Source of the DNA: Chthonomonas calidirosea T49
GTDB taxonomy: Bacteria; Armatimonadota; Chthonomonadetes; Chthonomonadales; Chthonomonadaceae
Direction of reading: 5' to 3'
Assembly: GCF_000427095.1 (NCBI RefSeq)
Contig: NC_021487.1
Location: forward strand, 806,001 to 870,000
Length of the DNA stretch: 64,000 nucleotides
Made by a program: the position numbers and the translations under genes. The notes beneath the pieces are model-generated. The model ran no database searches. It saw only the letters and a list, made by a program, of their open reading frames with translations, and had not been told where the DNA came from. Shown here piece by piece: positions 34,670-43,714 of the stretch (within the stretch, counting starts at the first letter, position 1; each line of letters opens with the position of its first letter).

Positions 34670-35098
34670 TTACACTCTATCCATGTTGCTTTCTGACGTT
34701 TGTACCAGAGTGCTATGTGAGATAATAGAACAGAAGGAAGCATCAGTACGTCCGTGATTCTGCCACAAGAACAGACCTTCTTGTAACGCGGTTCGACGTG
34801 CCTGCAGTTGAGCGATTCGATTATCGAGGCGCTCAATCTTTTTCTGTATCATCTTACTAACTCTGTCGCATGGAGCAATACCCCTGTCGTGCAGCGCTAA
34901 TACAACACGGATCTCCTTTAGAGAGAAACCCAACTCCTTAGCCCGAACAATAAAACGGATACGTTCTATCACATCCGTATCAAAATCACGGTAACCTGAT
35001 TCTGTTCTCCTCGGTTCGGCTAGTAAACCAATCTTCTCATAGTAGCGTATGGCCGTGACGCTTTTGCCAGTTCGTTTGGCTAATTCACCAATTCTCAT
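34670..35098 (-). CDS. MerR-family transcriptional regulator, metal-sensor type
   Basis: 142 residues from the ATG at 35098, which has GAGGTG about 7 bases upstream; the GTG at 35107 lies in that site. An N-terminal winged helix (RIGELAKRTGKSVTAIRYYEKIGLL, with ESGYRDF) is followed by the long dimerisation helix. Cys77 (GIAPCDRV) and Cys123 (ASFCSII) sit where the first and third metal ligands of MerR, ZntR and CadR lie. The middle Cys is absent (LFLWQ there), though His residues are near. A metal or thiol-reactive ligand is likely. It has its own MerR-type promoter, and the same element controls the Cys-rich peptide gene downstream. Confidence 0.88.
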   Translation of the reverse strand: MRIGELAKRTGKSVTAIRYYEKIGLLAEPRRTESGYRDFDTDVIERIRFIVRAKELGFSLKEIRVVLALHDRGIAPCDRVSKMIQKKIERLDNRIAQLQARRTALQEGLFLWQNHGRTDASFCSIISHSTLVQTSESNMDRV

Positions 35099-35118
35099 TC
35101 TACCCACCTCAGACCTTC

Positions 35119-35150
35119 AGTCTACAGTTTGAAGCCGACTTTAGAGTCAA
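35119..35150 (-). promoter_or_regulatory. MerR-type promoter/operator of the merR gene
   Basis: Minus strand: -35 TTGACT (35145-35150), a 20-base spacer with the imperfect dyad CTAAAGTCGGCTTCAA, and -10 TAGACT (35119-35124). The geometry and sequence match the site at 34301-34332, which suggests autoregulation. Confidence 0.65.
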
Positions 35151-35331
35151 CTTCGAAACCGCGCAACTATTGTTACATTCAACCTGTTCACATGCGTTAA
35201 AGATGGTGATCTCCGATACTAATACGCTCTGGGCACGATGCTTTTTGCAAATCGTGGTCATAGCAACTTTCCCAATGTCAAAAGAGGGTACAATAGTCAA
35301 CAAGAGAACGCGAAAAGGGGGGTATCGCAAG

Positions 35332-36054
35332 ATGGACTTAGATGTCCGCTTGGCAGAGACTGTGCAGGAGTATGCCGACTATCTCGAGACATGGCATACC
35401 CAACTGGCCATCGTTCCCTTTGAACAGATCGTCCAAGAGGCCAAAGGCCCTGAACATGTCGGCATTTTCTGTGTGGACGTGATCAACGGCTTTTGCTATG
35501 AAGGCCCTCTTCATAGCGATCGCATTGCCTCTATCGTTCCTCCTATCGTCGCTCTCTTTCAAAAGGCCTACACCATGGGCGTGCGTAACTACGTGCTCAC
35601 TCACGATGCTCACGATCCGGCCGCCGTGGAGTTCAACGACTACCCACCTCACTGTATCCGCGGTACCAGCGAATCGGAGATCGTAGCAGAGCTTATGAAG
35701 CTTCCCTGCGCATCCCACTACCGTCTTCTTCCCAAAAACTCCATCAGTTCGGCTATCGGAACCGGTCTGGACGACTGGCTCGACACTCATCCCCAAGTAA
35801 CCCATCGCATCGTCGTAGGCGACTGCACTGATCTCTGTACCTACCAACTTGCCATGCACCTTAAACTTCGTGCAAACGCGGCCAATCGTCTCGACCCCGT
35901 GATTCTTCCGGCCAACTGTGTCCAAACCTACGATATTCCTGTGGAAGTGGCTAAAAAAGAAAAGATACCCGCGCACCCCGGCGATCTTCTGCACCTTATC
36001 TTCCTTTACAATATGGCCTCTAACGGCGTTCAGGTCGTCTCCGAAATCGCTTAG
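35332..36054 (+). CDS. Isochorismatase/nicotinamidase-family cysteine hydrolase
   Basis: 240 residues from the ATG at 35332, which follows a GGGGGGT ribosome site; the frame is open upstream to 35170 but that part runs through the promoter area. The catalytic triad is visible: Asp49 (CVDVINGF), Lys135 (LPKNSISS) and Cys169 (GDCTDLCTYQLA). HDAHDP (Asp92, His94) plus His107 resemble the nicotinamidase metal site, so nicotinamide is a possible substrate, but other amides fit. A TACAAT at 35289-35294 may be the -10. The gene diverges from merR without sharing its operator geometry. Confidence 0.85.
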   Translation: MDLDVRLAETVQEYADYLETWHTQLAIVPFEQIVQEAKGPEHVGIFCVDVINGFCYEGPLHSDRIASIVPPIVALFQKAYTMGVRNYVLTHDAHDPAAVEFNDYPPHCIRGTSESEIVAELMKLPCASHYRLLPKNSISSAIGTGLDDWLDTHPQVTHRIVVGDCTDLCTYQLAMHLKLRANAANRLDPVILPANCVQTYDIPVEVAKKEKIPAHPGDLLHLIFLYNMASNGVQVVSEIA

Positions 36055-36082
36055 AGGCCGCTTGTAACTGCCCCCCCTAGCT

Positions 36083-37156
36083 TCATGGCACCCAACGCAC
36101 CCCAAAGGAAAAAGAGATGTCGGGGCCGATGTTGCTGAGCCAAGGCAGAGTGTAGTTATGAATGTCGCCGTTTTCGGAATACGAGGCGTAAAACTCGGTG
36201 TGGCGATCCATAATCCGTCGGTATCCAAACGTGGCAGTAACATTGGCCTGATCCACAAACGTGTTACCGGTTCGCATAACAGGGCTTGACGCATCTATCT
36301 GCAACACAAAGCTATCCCTATTGTTCGCACGATACTCAATGGCAATCGCGCCCTGCCCCACCCCACCAAGCGGATGCGGGAGATGCCGAGGATGCCCTAG
36401 AAGAACCCCGCCCATGTTCATATAGACAATGGCGTTTCTCCCTAAAATGTAGCGGGCATCCAAAGAGAGACCTACATCCACGTTGCCACTTCCTAAAAGC
36501 AGAGCCGTGTTACCCGTGGGCAGCTTTATCCCGAATCGCATCGCCATGGTGCCACGCGACGTAACAGGCAAAAGACCTCTCTTTACAATGAACGTGGTCT
36601 CTCCTAACCCGAAGGCATTTCCCTGATTCAACAGCACATGGCCTTGCGCATCTATGATCTGCCAAATGCTTCGGTACATTGGCCAGTGATCGCGTCCGAG
36701 CGGATCATCTTCGGCGTTGGCCGGTAACCCAAAGAGACGATGATAAGCGCGGATGATTCCATCCAAAATGCCCCCATTGCGCCACTCTACGGGTATATAA
36801 ACCGACAGCTCGGTGTTATGGAAATACCCACGATGCCAAGAAAACAGGAGGCGTTGATACTCGTTGTCCTCAACTACCGTCGCCCCAAAGCGTGGACTGG
36901 GAATCAATAGATTATTGATGAGGTCAAGCTGTAACCCTATCCGGACCTCACCGTTGCGCAGCGGCACCGCGTTGTCGGGCAAAAACTGAAGAAAGAGCAG
37001 ATTTGCTGGACGAGGATCTCGGAGGGGAATAGGCCCTTGTGGTTGTCCGTAGTCCGGATTCTGTGGGCCAGACTGAGCCGCACTCCGCCCGATACAGGCT
37101 CCCCACAGTAGTAGCAGCACGGGAGGCAGGGAGATCAGCTTTCTAAGATTTCCCAA
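36083..37156 (-). CDS. DUF3187-like outer-membrane protein
   Basis: 357 residues: a signal peptide (LPPVLLLLWGACIGRSAA) followed by PIPLRDPRPANLLFLQF, the start of the DUF3187 pattern. After it come many amphipathic strands (GEVRIGLQLDLIN, ELSVYIPVEW, GTMAMRFGIKLPTG, VTATFGYRRI) ending with ISFSFGVRWVP. This is a beta-barrel-like envelope protein with no known activity. It begins 3 bases after the stop of the GHMP kinase and is probably cotranscribed, although no functional link is obvious. Confidence 0.7.
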   Translation of the reverse strand: MGNLRKLISLPPVLLLLWGACIGRSAAQSGPQNPDYGQPQGPIPLRDPRPANLLFLQFLPDNAVPLRNGEVRIGLQLDLINNLLIPSPRFGATVVEDNEYQRLLFSWHRGYFHNTELSVYIPVEWRNGGILDGIIRAYHRLFGLPANAEDDPLGRDHWPMYRSIWQIIDAQGHVLLNQGNAFGLGETTFIVKRGLLPVTSRGTMAMRFGIKLPTGNTALLLGSGNVDVGLSLDARYILGRNAIVYMNMGGVLLGHPRHLPHPLGGVGQGAIAIEYRANNRDSFVLQIDASSPVMRTGNTFVDQANVTATFGYRRIMDRHTEFYASYSENGDIHNYTLPWLSNIGPDISFSFGVRWVP

Positions 37157-37159
37157 TGC

Positions 37160-38695
37160 CTATCCTCTCATGATCTGTCTCGCTCCAAACATCACGGCAC
37201 CATGCGAGCTACCCACAATAGGCCGTGGAATAAGCCCCGTCTTCCTCTGGTACTCCTCGCAGACCTCTTGCAGCGCCTTGTCAACCTCAGACCCCTCACG
37301 ACATAGCACCACGACAGTACCGCCTGACCCACCGCCGCTCACTCGCGCCCCATAAAGTCCACGCTCTGGCCCGCGCTCGCGTACCAACTCCACAAGTAGG
37401 TCTGTCTCCGGTGAGCCGAGATCGAGACGAGTGCTGTAGGACTCATGAGTGGCATACATAAGCTTGCCGGCTTCTTCCATGAGATAGGTTTCTACCTTAG
37501 GGGTTGCCTCCTCTTCGCCCTTCCCATGCCTCTCTACCCACTTCCGTCTCTCCTCATACCGAAGCGAGGCAAGGTGCATAATCGCAATAAAGGCGTGAAC
37601 TCGCTCATTATCTAAAATCGGATGCTCTGCACAGGCCCGTGGATGATAGGTCTGCTCAGGATCTACCCGCGTTACACGATCGGGCAACATGCCGTAAAGC
37701 CTTTGAAACTCCGCTCCAGTCAGCGTTTCTGGTATTAGGTCTCGGTATCGGGCAAACTCTTCCGAAGACATGCGTACCAAATAGTTCTCCAAAAGCTTAC
37801 CCCCGCTCTCCAACTGGATGATCTTCAACCCCATGAAGGCTCCTACGCGAGCACGTACATAGTGATCGCCGCCCACAGAATGCTTTACCCGCGAATCGAT
37901 CCCCACAAAGCGCCATCCTGGAGGTATCTGTTGATTGCCCAATAGGTCGTGTGGCTGACATCGCAGCACGAGCAGCGCGTTCTCCCGTCCCAGAGCCGAT
38001 GTCACCTGATCCATAATGCCGCAAGGTGCCCCCACAACCAGATTCTCAACGCGCTGACACCAGGCCGCTAGTGTGAGATCGCTGGGATGGATACCTGTCG
38101 CCTCGCTGAGAGCATGCATGGTGGCCACTTCGATGGCCGCCGAAGAGGAGACTCCAGCTCCAGGCGGCACATCGCTCTGAATCAAAATGTTGGCCCCTTG
38201 CAGCCCCAGACGCTCATCTACCACACCTTCCGTAAACTTGCTGTAGGCTGCCAGCATAATGTAGAAACAACCGGCAATGTAGGCCGCCCACTTCGTCTCT
38301 GGATCGTGGGTAAGTGCTGCATGAACCTCCTCCACTGGTCGCGGCCGCCCCTGTTCGTCTACCAAGAGATCCAGGGAGAGCGTTACTTCTGGTTTTAAAC
38401 CCTCCTGCTCTATCCCCAAGCTGCGAATACGTAAAAGCCTATCCGATCGCCACTGCCATGCTGCGTAGGCCGCTTGGGCTATCGGCATCTCCAACACGGT
38501 GCCGCCCGAGTAATCTCCAACCCCGCCCATTACATCGAGGCGGCCAGGGGCACGTGCGCCCGCAATCGGCCCGACGCCATCAAAAAAATCGGCCTCTTCT
38601 TCACGAACGAGACGCTCGAACTCCGCCCATCTTGTCTCCGCATCCGCCGGTGGAGTAAAAGAGTAGGACGCTATGTTCATTCTATCTGTTTCCAT
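37160..38695 (-). CDS. GHMP-family sugar kinase, L-arabinokinase/galactokinase-like
   Basis: 511 residues with AGGAG 5 bases before the ATG. The N-terminal sugar-binding motif is RAPGRLDVMGGVGDYSGG, not the GRVNLIGEHTDY of true galactokinases. As I recall, it is close to the motif of plant L-arabinokinase. The ATP loop is VPPGAGVSSSAAIE, the catalytic region GAPCGIMDQVTSA, and the third GHMP motif GARVSGGGSGGTVVVL. It probably phosphorylates a pentose or galactose-like sugar at C1. The protein is about 100 residues longer than E. coli GalK, with the extra sequence in the middle (YHPRACAEHP region). No other Leloir genes are nearby. Confidence 0.8.
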   Translation of the reverse strand: METDRMNIASYSFTPPADAETRWAEFERLVREEEADFFDGVGPIAGARAPGRLDVMGGVGDYSGGTVLEMPIAQAAYAAWQWRSDRLLRIRSLGIEQEGLKPEVTLSLDLLVDEQGRPRPVEEVHAALTHDPETKWAAYIAGCFYIMLAAYSKFTEGVVDERLGLQGANILIQSDVPPGAGVSSSAAIEVATMHALSEATGIHPSDLTLAAWCQRVENLVVGAPCGIMDQVTSALGRENALLVLRCQPHDLLGNQQIPPGWRFVGIDSRVKHSVGGDHYVRARVGAFMGLKIIQLESGGKLLENYLVRMSSEEFARYRDLIPETLTGAEFQRLYGMLPDRVTRVDPEQTYHPRACAEHPILDNERVHAFIAIMHLASLRYEERRKWVERHGKGEEEATPKVETYLMEEAGKLMYATHESYSTRLDLGSPETDLLVELVRERGPERGLYGARVSGGGSGGTVVVLCREGSEVDKALQEVCEEYQRKTGLIPRPIVGSSHGAVMFGARQIMRG

Positions 38696-38813
38696 CCGTT
38701 CTCCTCATGCTATTAGTTTAATCTCTTTGCAGCGCTCACGTCAAATAGAGTAGACACTTTCTCCTAATATTTTTAAGTTTGGCTTTCCTTCAACCGATAT
38801 AGCAACGAATCGC

Positions 38814-38843
38814 TTGACTTACACCACAAGGTTATAGGACAAT
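38814..38843 (+). promoter_or_regulatory. Probable sigma-70 promoter of hflX
   Basis: TTGACT (38814-38819), 18-base spacer, GACAAT (38838-38843). Transcription would start near 38850, four bases before the hflX ATG at 38854. No ribosome site precedes that ATG, so the mRNA may be leaderless. Confidence 0.45.
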
Positions 38844-38853
38844 AATGTAGCAT

Positions 38854-40134
38854 ATGCCCACAAGAACTCTGACATCCTCTAGCCAACTTGAACGCGCAGT
38901 GCTAGTCTCCGTCGAACCGGATGAAGTGCTGCGCCCCTACGCACTGGCGGAACTGGCAGCACTCGCGCGCACCGCCGGTGCTGAAGTCGTTGGTGAGTTC
39001 TACCAACGACGCCTCCGACCTGATGCCGCCTTCTTCATCGGCCCGGGCAAAGTGGAAGAGCTGCTCGCCGGCATTCATGCGAGCCAGGCCAACCTTGTGA
39101 TCGTAGATAGCGAGCTTTCCCCTGTGCAAGCTCGCAACCTTGAGGAGGCCCTGCACTGCCGCGTTATTGACCGCACCCAGCTTATCCTCGACATCTTTGC
39201 CCAACGAGCACGCAGCCGAGAGGGAAAGTTGCAGGTAGAGCTGGCACAGCTTACCTACTTACTACCACGTCTGTCAGACCTCTACACGCGTTTCGAGCGT
39301 CAGCAGGGTGGTATTGGGGTACGTGGAGGCCCCGGAGAAACCAAGCTTGAAACCGATAGGCGTCGTGTGCGCGATACCATTCGTGATCTTCAAGCACGCC
39401 TTGCCGAAATTCGCAAAAATCGTCAGAATCAACGCGCCCATCGCCGACGCCTGCCTTTCCCTACCGCAGCTCTTGTAGGCTACACAAGCGCCGGTAAATC
39501 CACCCTGCTAAATGTGCTCTCCGGTAGCGATGTCTACGCCGACCCCATGCTGTTTGCCACACTTGACCCCACCACCCGGCGCATGGAACTACCTGACGGC
39601 TGGGGCATTCTACTTACCGACACCGTTGGCTTCATTCGCAACCTGCCCGCACACCTCATCGCAGCCTTTCGGGCGACACTCGAAGAGGTTGCCGAGGCCG
39701 ACTTTCTCATCCATGTTGTGGATGCGAGCCACCCCCACCGGGACATTCAGATACAGGCCGTTCTTCAGACACTCGAAGAGCTTGAGTTAGACGAAAAGCC
39801 ACTTCTTACGGTCTTTAACAAGGCCGACTTAGTAGGCGATCAGTTTGCTTTGCGCAAACTTGTGTCGCAGACCCCTCATGCTGTCTACATCTCCGCCCAA
39901 AAACGAGAGGGGTTGGAGCATCTTATCGCCCTTATCTTCAAAACCATTCAAAGCCTTCTCGTACCGGTACACGCCAAACTACCCTTTGACAAAGGTGACC
40001 TCCTCGCTGAATGCTACTCTTTTGGCCGTGTCACCTCCGTAGAGTATGGCACTGATGGTATCTACTTAAACGCCTGCGTTACGAAAGAGATGCAGGGGCG
40101 CCTACAGCCCTACATCCTTTCCAATCCGACCTGA
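38854..40134 (+). CDS. hflX: Ribosome-associated GTPase HflX
   Basis: 426 residues. An N-terminal HflX domain ([31 protein letters not shown], with [11 protein letters not shown]) is followed by a coiled-coil linker ([18 protein letters not shown]) and the GTPase: P-loop [22 protein letters not shown] (G3), FNKADL (G4) and YISAQK (G5). It splits stalled or hibernating 70S ribosomes, and in many bacteria it is heat-induced. It stands alone on the plus strand, converging on the GH-A gene with 3 bases between stops. Confidence 0.96.
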   Translation: MPTRTLTSSSQLERAVLVSVEPDEVLRPYALAELAALARTAGAEVVGEFYQRRLRPDAAFFIGPGKVEELLAGIHASQANLVIVDSELSPVQARNLEEALHCRVIDRTQLILDIFAQRARSREGKLQVELAQLTYLLPRLSDLYTRFERQQGGIGVRGGPGETKLETDRRRVRDTIRDLQARLAEIRKNRQNQRAHRRRLPFPTAALVGYTSAGKSTLLNVLSGSDVYADPMLFATLDPTTRRMELPDGWGILLTDTVGFIRNLPAHLIAAFRATLEEVAEADFLIHVVDASHPHRDIQIQAVLQTLEELELDEKPLLTVFNKADLVGDQFALRKLVSQTPHAVYISAQKREGLEHLIALIFKTIQSLLVPVHAKLPFDKGDLLAECYSFGRVTSVEYGTDGIYLNACVTKEMQGRLQPYILSNPT

Positions 40135-40137
40135 GCT

Positions 40138-42123
40138 TCAACGCTCCTGTAGAATCAGCAGGCGCGGATAGTCCTCTGCAGGCATGGCCACTGTGATGCT
40201 GCTTACATCACGCGCTATCACGTGCACGGGAATGGTGTTATCGGAAAAAGGATCATAGACAAAAGCTTGTGTCTGTACTCCTTCTACTCCACCAATCTTT
40301 ACGACAAATGTCTCCTGTTTAAAGGGTGCAACGACATCATAAGTCATGACATAGTAAGGGATCACAAAACGATGCTGATTCACCTGATAAGGCAAGAAAG
40401 TAAACAGATCATGATAGGTTAGATCCGGGTGTGCAGGACTGCCATCCCCGACAAACACTTTTTGTTGCTCCCCGCCCTTCCACGAGAGCACCGCAAGAGG
40501 ACGAGTTTTCACAAGAGAAGGGTCTAAACCCTCTTGCATTTTCATAACGATTCGATGAACCACTTGCAATGCAGGCGATACATAGGCCCTGTCGTCTGCC
40601 GGATAGGCCGTATGGGTGTTGGCGTAAGCGAGAAAATTGTCCTGCAGCAGACCTAAACCTAAGTCGCCTCCTAATGCGGCGAAAAAATAGATTCGCTGTA
40701 TCCCCTTATTTAGTAGGAAACAGAGGTATCGCGCTGTGGTTTTGGCTTTCAGCATCAAAGCTTGACGACGGTCTGTTATCCCTTGCTCATTTGGCGCCAT
40801 GTTGACCTCGGTGATCCAGGTATAACAAGGCACAATATGGCCGTCTATCACGCGCGCGTAGCGCCCATGGGCGACACGATAGATATCGTTGGTAATCGGT
40901 CCCGCATCACGCTCCAAACACTCCGTTTGCAACGCCGTAGCAAAGTATTCTGGGAACAGTGCGGAAAAGTGGGGTTTAAAAGCACCGACAGGCTCCTGTT
41001 GGCCGAGCGCATTGACCAGTACACCGTGCTGTTCATCCTGAGGATAGGTGCTTCGTCCATGATAGGGATGTTTTGAAAGCGCTATCACGCGAGCCGGCTC
41101 CTGCGATGAGGCCGGCCAGGGAATCGTGTTGGAAAATCCATCGCATAAGGCGACGCCCTGAAACTCTGCAGGGTGCTGCTCGGCGTAGTCCGCCGTTGCT
41201 CTTACCACGTCCCCCCAAACAGCACCTTCGTTATAATGATAAATCGGTGGATCATAATACTGATTGATATAAAGAAAATTCGAACCAAAACTCAATTCAT
41301 TCCATATCTCCATGTCGAAACCGAGGTCTTTGGTACCCACCGTTCCAAGCGTCTGAGCGACAAATCGAGCCACCGTTCCAACATAGTGCTGCCATCCCGC
41401 CAACGTCCTTCTATCGTCATCGCTTCCCGGAACCGAAAACGGACGGTATTTCAGCGTGGCCATAGAAATAGACGCCCCGCTATCACCGAGATCTTTCGGT
41501 AGCGGTTTTGACAGCACCAGCGTGTGGCCATGGATCTCGGTCACTAAAGCCTCCGCTGCCCAATAACCGGTCAGGTTGCTAATGCCGCTATAGCCCGGCA
41601 TTATCCCATCCACATCGGTCACCTGAACCTCCCGATCTCCTTTATGGGCTGGTGCTGCAAGCACCTTCTTGAAGAAACGTACCGGGCAAGGAGCACCACT
41701 ATTGCCGTTGAGAAGTATCAGAGGACGGATATTGTACTTTTTGCAAGCGAGCAATATCTTCCGATAGTTGTTAGCAACCGCTGGGGGTATCTGCTCCGTA
41801 TCGTAGTCGAGGCTCGACCAGCCGATCTCGATTCGCAGATGGCGAAAGCCGTATTTGGCTAGCATCTCCGCGATTAAATCGGGATTTTTCACTGAGCCAC
41901 CAAGATTAATACCAACCCCCTTCACAAAATCCACCGCTGGCACTGTTTCCATATAGGCGCGCCAAGGCTGTAACCAGTAGGAGTGAGCACCAAAAGGGAT
42001 GGAGGTGAAGTAGCTTCTAGAGATGTAGGGATCGACCTTCGGAGGATCTGCTTTTAGGAGCATAGGGGAACAGAAGATTGTGAGAAACAACATCAGCCGT
42101 CTGAGCAAAACGTGGCAGCTCAT
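40138..42123 (-). CDS. Exported clan GH-A glycoside hydrolase-like protein
   Basis: 661 residues with AAGGAG before the ATG and a signal peptide (LLRRLMLFLTIFCSPMLLKA). The core is a TIM barrel: FRHLRIEIGWSSLDYD, IRPLILLNG, FDMEIWNELSFG with Asn275-Glu276 as probable acid/base, and TWITEVNMAP with Glu439 as probable nucleophile. An Asn-Glu on strand 4 and a Glu on strand 7 define clan GH-A; the spacing resembles GH39 or GH5. A 65-residue insertion (about 150-215, VLAAPAHKGDREVQVTD) lies between strands, and a beta-sandwich C-terminal domain follows residue 560. Substrate unknown. Confidence 0.7.
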   Translation of the reverse strand: MSCHVLLRRLMLFLTIFCSPMLLKADPPKVDPYISRSYFTSIPFGAHSYWLQPWRAYMETVPAVDFVKGVGINLGGSVKNPDLIAEMLAKYGFRHLRIEIGWSSLDYDTEQIPPAVANNYRKILLACKKYNIRPLILLNGNSGAPCPVRFFKKVLAAPAHKGDREVQVTDVDGIMPGYSGISNLTGYWAAEALVTEIHGHTLVLSKPLPKDLGDSGASISMATLKYRPFSVPGSDDDRRTLAGWQHYVGTVARFVAQTLGTVGTKDLGFDMEIWNELSFGSNFLYINQYYDPPIYHYNEGAVWGDVVRATADYAEQHPAEFQGVALCDGFSNTIPWPASSQEPARVIALSKHPYHGRSTYPQDEQHGVLVNALGQQEPVGAFKPHFSALFPEYFATALQTECLERDAGPITNDIYRVAHGRYARVIDGHIVPCYTWITEVNMAPNEQGITDRRQALMLKAKTTARYLCFLLNKGIQRIYFFAALGGDLGLGLLQDNFLAYANTHTAYPADDRAYVSPALQVVHRIVMKMQEGLDPSLVKTRPLAVLSWKGGEQQKVFVGDGSPAHPDLTYHDLFTFLPYQVNQHRFVIPYYVMTYDVVAPFKQETFVVKIGGVEGVQTQAFVYDPFSDNTIPVHVIARDVSSITVAMPAEDYPRLLILQER

Positions 42124-42148
42124 AGATCAGAACTCCTTTGCTGAGAAC

Positions 42149-42181
42149 AAAAAAGCGCACCCTAGTAAAGTGAGGATGCGC
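42149..42181 (-). terminator. Intrinsic terminator of the HNH-repeat/DnaA-like operon
   Basis: Minus strand: a 9-bp stem with one mismatch (arms 42173-42181 and 42155-42163, GCGCATCCT / AGGGTGCGC) and a 9-base loop, followed directly by six T residues (42149-42154). It begins 34 bases after the stop at 42215. Confidence 0.8.
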
Positions 42182-42214
42182 CTATAAGTATACCAAAAGT
42201 TTTCTTGAGATGCG

Positions 42215-42871
42215 TTAGGTCTCCTCTGCCGATTTGAGGTAGGTTCGAAGCCTCTCCAATTCAAACGCTACCATGGCAGCAGGGACATCTGCAGCGCTCG
42301 CGATGCGATCGATAATACGGGCTAGACTACGCTCGGTGACCTCATCCGGCTCCTCTGGGTAGAGCTTATCCATCGCCTCGGCGAGCACATAGAGCGCATC
42401 GCTTAGGTAGCGTGCTTTTCCTTGAGGAAGCGCACGCAGCGGGGTCTGTACATAGAGACGCGCGATATATTCATACACGCCATCCCATCCCTCGCTCACA
42501 GCGGCCTGCGCGATCTGCCGTTGCGTGGTAGCATGTTGCATGGCAGCGACTCGGGCATCGCGCTCCTTTGTGGCTTCCCAGTCCGCCAAGGTGGTCCCCT
42601 CGATAATTCGGATATTCAGCGGCTGGTTGAAGAGAGCACGCACCACTTCTAGGGTCGGCTGCAGGTGCCCTGGTTGCTGAATATGATTTGCAAGGTTGTA
42701 TCTCGTCTCTTCAAAACCGAGAACAAGTGTATTGTTCTCGATAGTGATGGGACGGGCGTTCTCGAGGGCTTCCCAGTAGGAGCGGTTATTGATGCGGTCT
42801 TTGAGCCGTTCCACACAGTTTGCCCAAAGGGTTGTAAGGGCTGCAGATGTCATTCCGATATCCGTTGTCAT
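42215..42871 (-). CDS. Protein with a DnaA domain-I-like N-terminus
   Basis: 218 residues after GGAGGAGGA. Residues about 11-92 read like DnaA domain I (a KH-like protein-interaction domain): LWANCVERLKDRINNRSYWEAL, then ENNTLVLGFEETRYNLANHIQ and NIRIIEGT. There is no AAA+ ATPase or DNA-binding domain IV. Instead, residues about 105-215 form an all-helical tail (RDARVAAMQHAT, ALPQGKARYLSDALYVLAEAMDKLY). This is not replication initiator DnaA. It may bind DnaA partners or helicase, or use the fold for another assembly. It is cotranscribed after the HNH-repeat gene (36-base gap). Confidence 0.6.
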   Translation of the reverse strand: MTTDIGMTSAALTTLWANCVERLKDRINNRSYWEALENARPITIENNTLVLGFEETRYNLANHIQQPGHLQPTLEVVRALFNQPLNIRIIEGTTLADWEATKERDARVAAMQHATTQRQIAQAAVSEGWDGVYEYIARLYVQTPLRALPQGKARYLSDALYVLAEAMDKLYPEEPDEVTERSLARIIDRIASAADVPAAMVAFELERLRTYLKSAEET

Positions 42872-42907
42872 TCCTCCTCCAAGAGAATAGTTGCCTCACT
42901 CGGTCGT

Positions 42908-43624
42908 TTATTGCTGTTTGGTAGGCGGATTCTCGTTGGAGTCTGTCGAAGTGGCTTTTGTACGGCGCTTGAAGGGAGCTCTCAGCACGATCTGCTTGTA
43001 GTCGAGACCGGCAGCCGTAAGCGCCTTATCCCAGCTTTCGAAGCGACGTCGAGCGGCAGTGATGAGCGTGATGTCGTGCGCCTCAACGCTCTTTGCATTG
43101 AGAGGCACTCCTTTAGCATGCAGATCGCGCAGGCGCTGCAGAATCCGCTCTTCATTCCACTCTTGATAGCGTCTGATCATACTGTAGTCGAGCCCTGCAG
43201 CTTCAATGGCACTGCGCCAGGAACCGAAATGCTTTGGCTTCGTGGCGGCAGCCGCCAGCTGCGGATCAAGCGTGAGACTGACATGGCGCCAACTTAAATC
43301 CTCGCCCATCTCATACAGCTCGCGAATTCGCTCGATAATGCGCTCTTTGTCCCAGGTGCGATAGCGCCGTACATCCTCGTAGCTAAGACCTGCATACTCG
43401 ATGGCCTCTCGCCAGGAACCGAAGTAGCGCATAGCGGCCCGTAACAGGGCTAAATGATACTTGAAAACGGCAGAATAGTTTAGATCTTCACCTGCCTCAT
43501 GAAGAGCGCGTATCTCTTGCGCTATAGACTCTTTGCTCCACTTTCGCACTAGTGTACCTTCCTTCTCGAGTGTGCTGAAGGGAGCGCGCTTAACGAACGG
43601 CTTCACGGGGAAGTTGGCACCCAC
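42908..43624 (-). CDS. Tandem HNH-repeat-like DNA-binding protein
   Basis: The open frame runs from 43819, but a strong promoter at 43715-43744 lies inside it, so the start must be downstream. Candidates are GTG at 43699, 43624 or 43549; the last has AAGGAAGG 7 bases upstream. I give 43624 as a compromise. The product carries three repeats of about 62-65 residues, each opening with W(S/D/N)xE and closing with GSWRxAIEAAGLxY (third: ESWDKALTAAGLDY). This matches the homing-endonuclease-associated HNH_repeat pattern, but no nuclease HNH core is present. The tail is basic and low complexity. A DNA-binding role is inferred from the repeat type. Confidence 0.65.
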   Translation of the reverse strand: MGANFPVKPFVKRAPFSTLEKEGTLVRKWSKESIAQEIRALHEAGEDLNYSAVFKYHLALLRAAMRYFGSWREAIEYAGLSYEDVRRYRTWDKERIIERIRELYEMGEDLSWRHVSLTLDPQLAAAATKPKHFGSWRSAIEAAGLDYSMIRRYQEWNEERILQRLRDLHAKGVPLNAKSVEAHDITLITAARRRFESWDKALTAAGLDYKQIVLRAPFKRRTKATSTDSNENPPTKQQ

Positions 43625-43714
43625 GGAGGGAATACCTATTCGGCCACTCTCTTTGGGGCACGATTCTGGATTCGGAAACGCCGAACGTCCATAGCGCACA
43701 TCCTTCTTGCCTAA

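Noticed and set aside
35338-36294. Long minus-strand open frame of 318 codons opposite the cysteine hydrolase
   Set aside because: It is antisense to a gene with a clear catalytic triad, has no ribosome site and no recognisable protein pattern.
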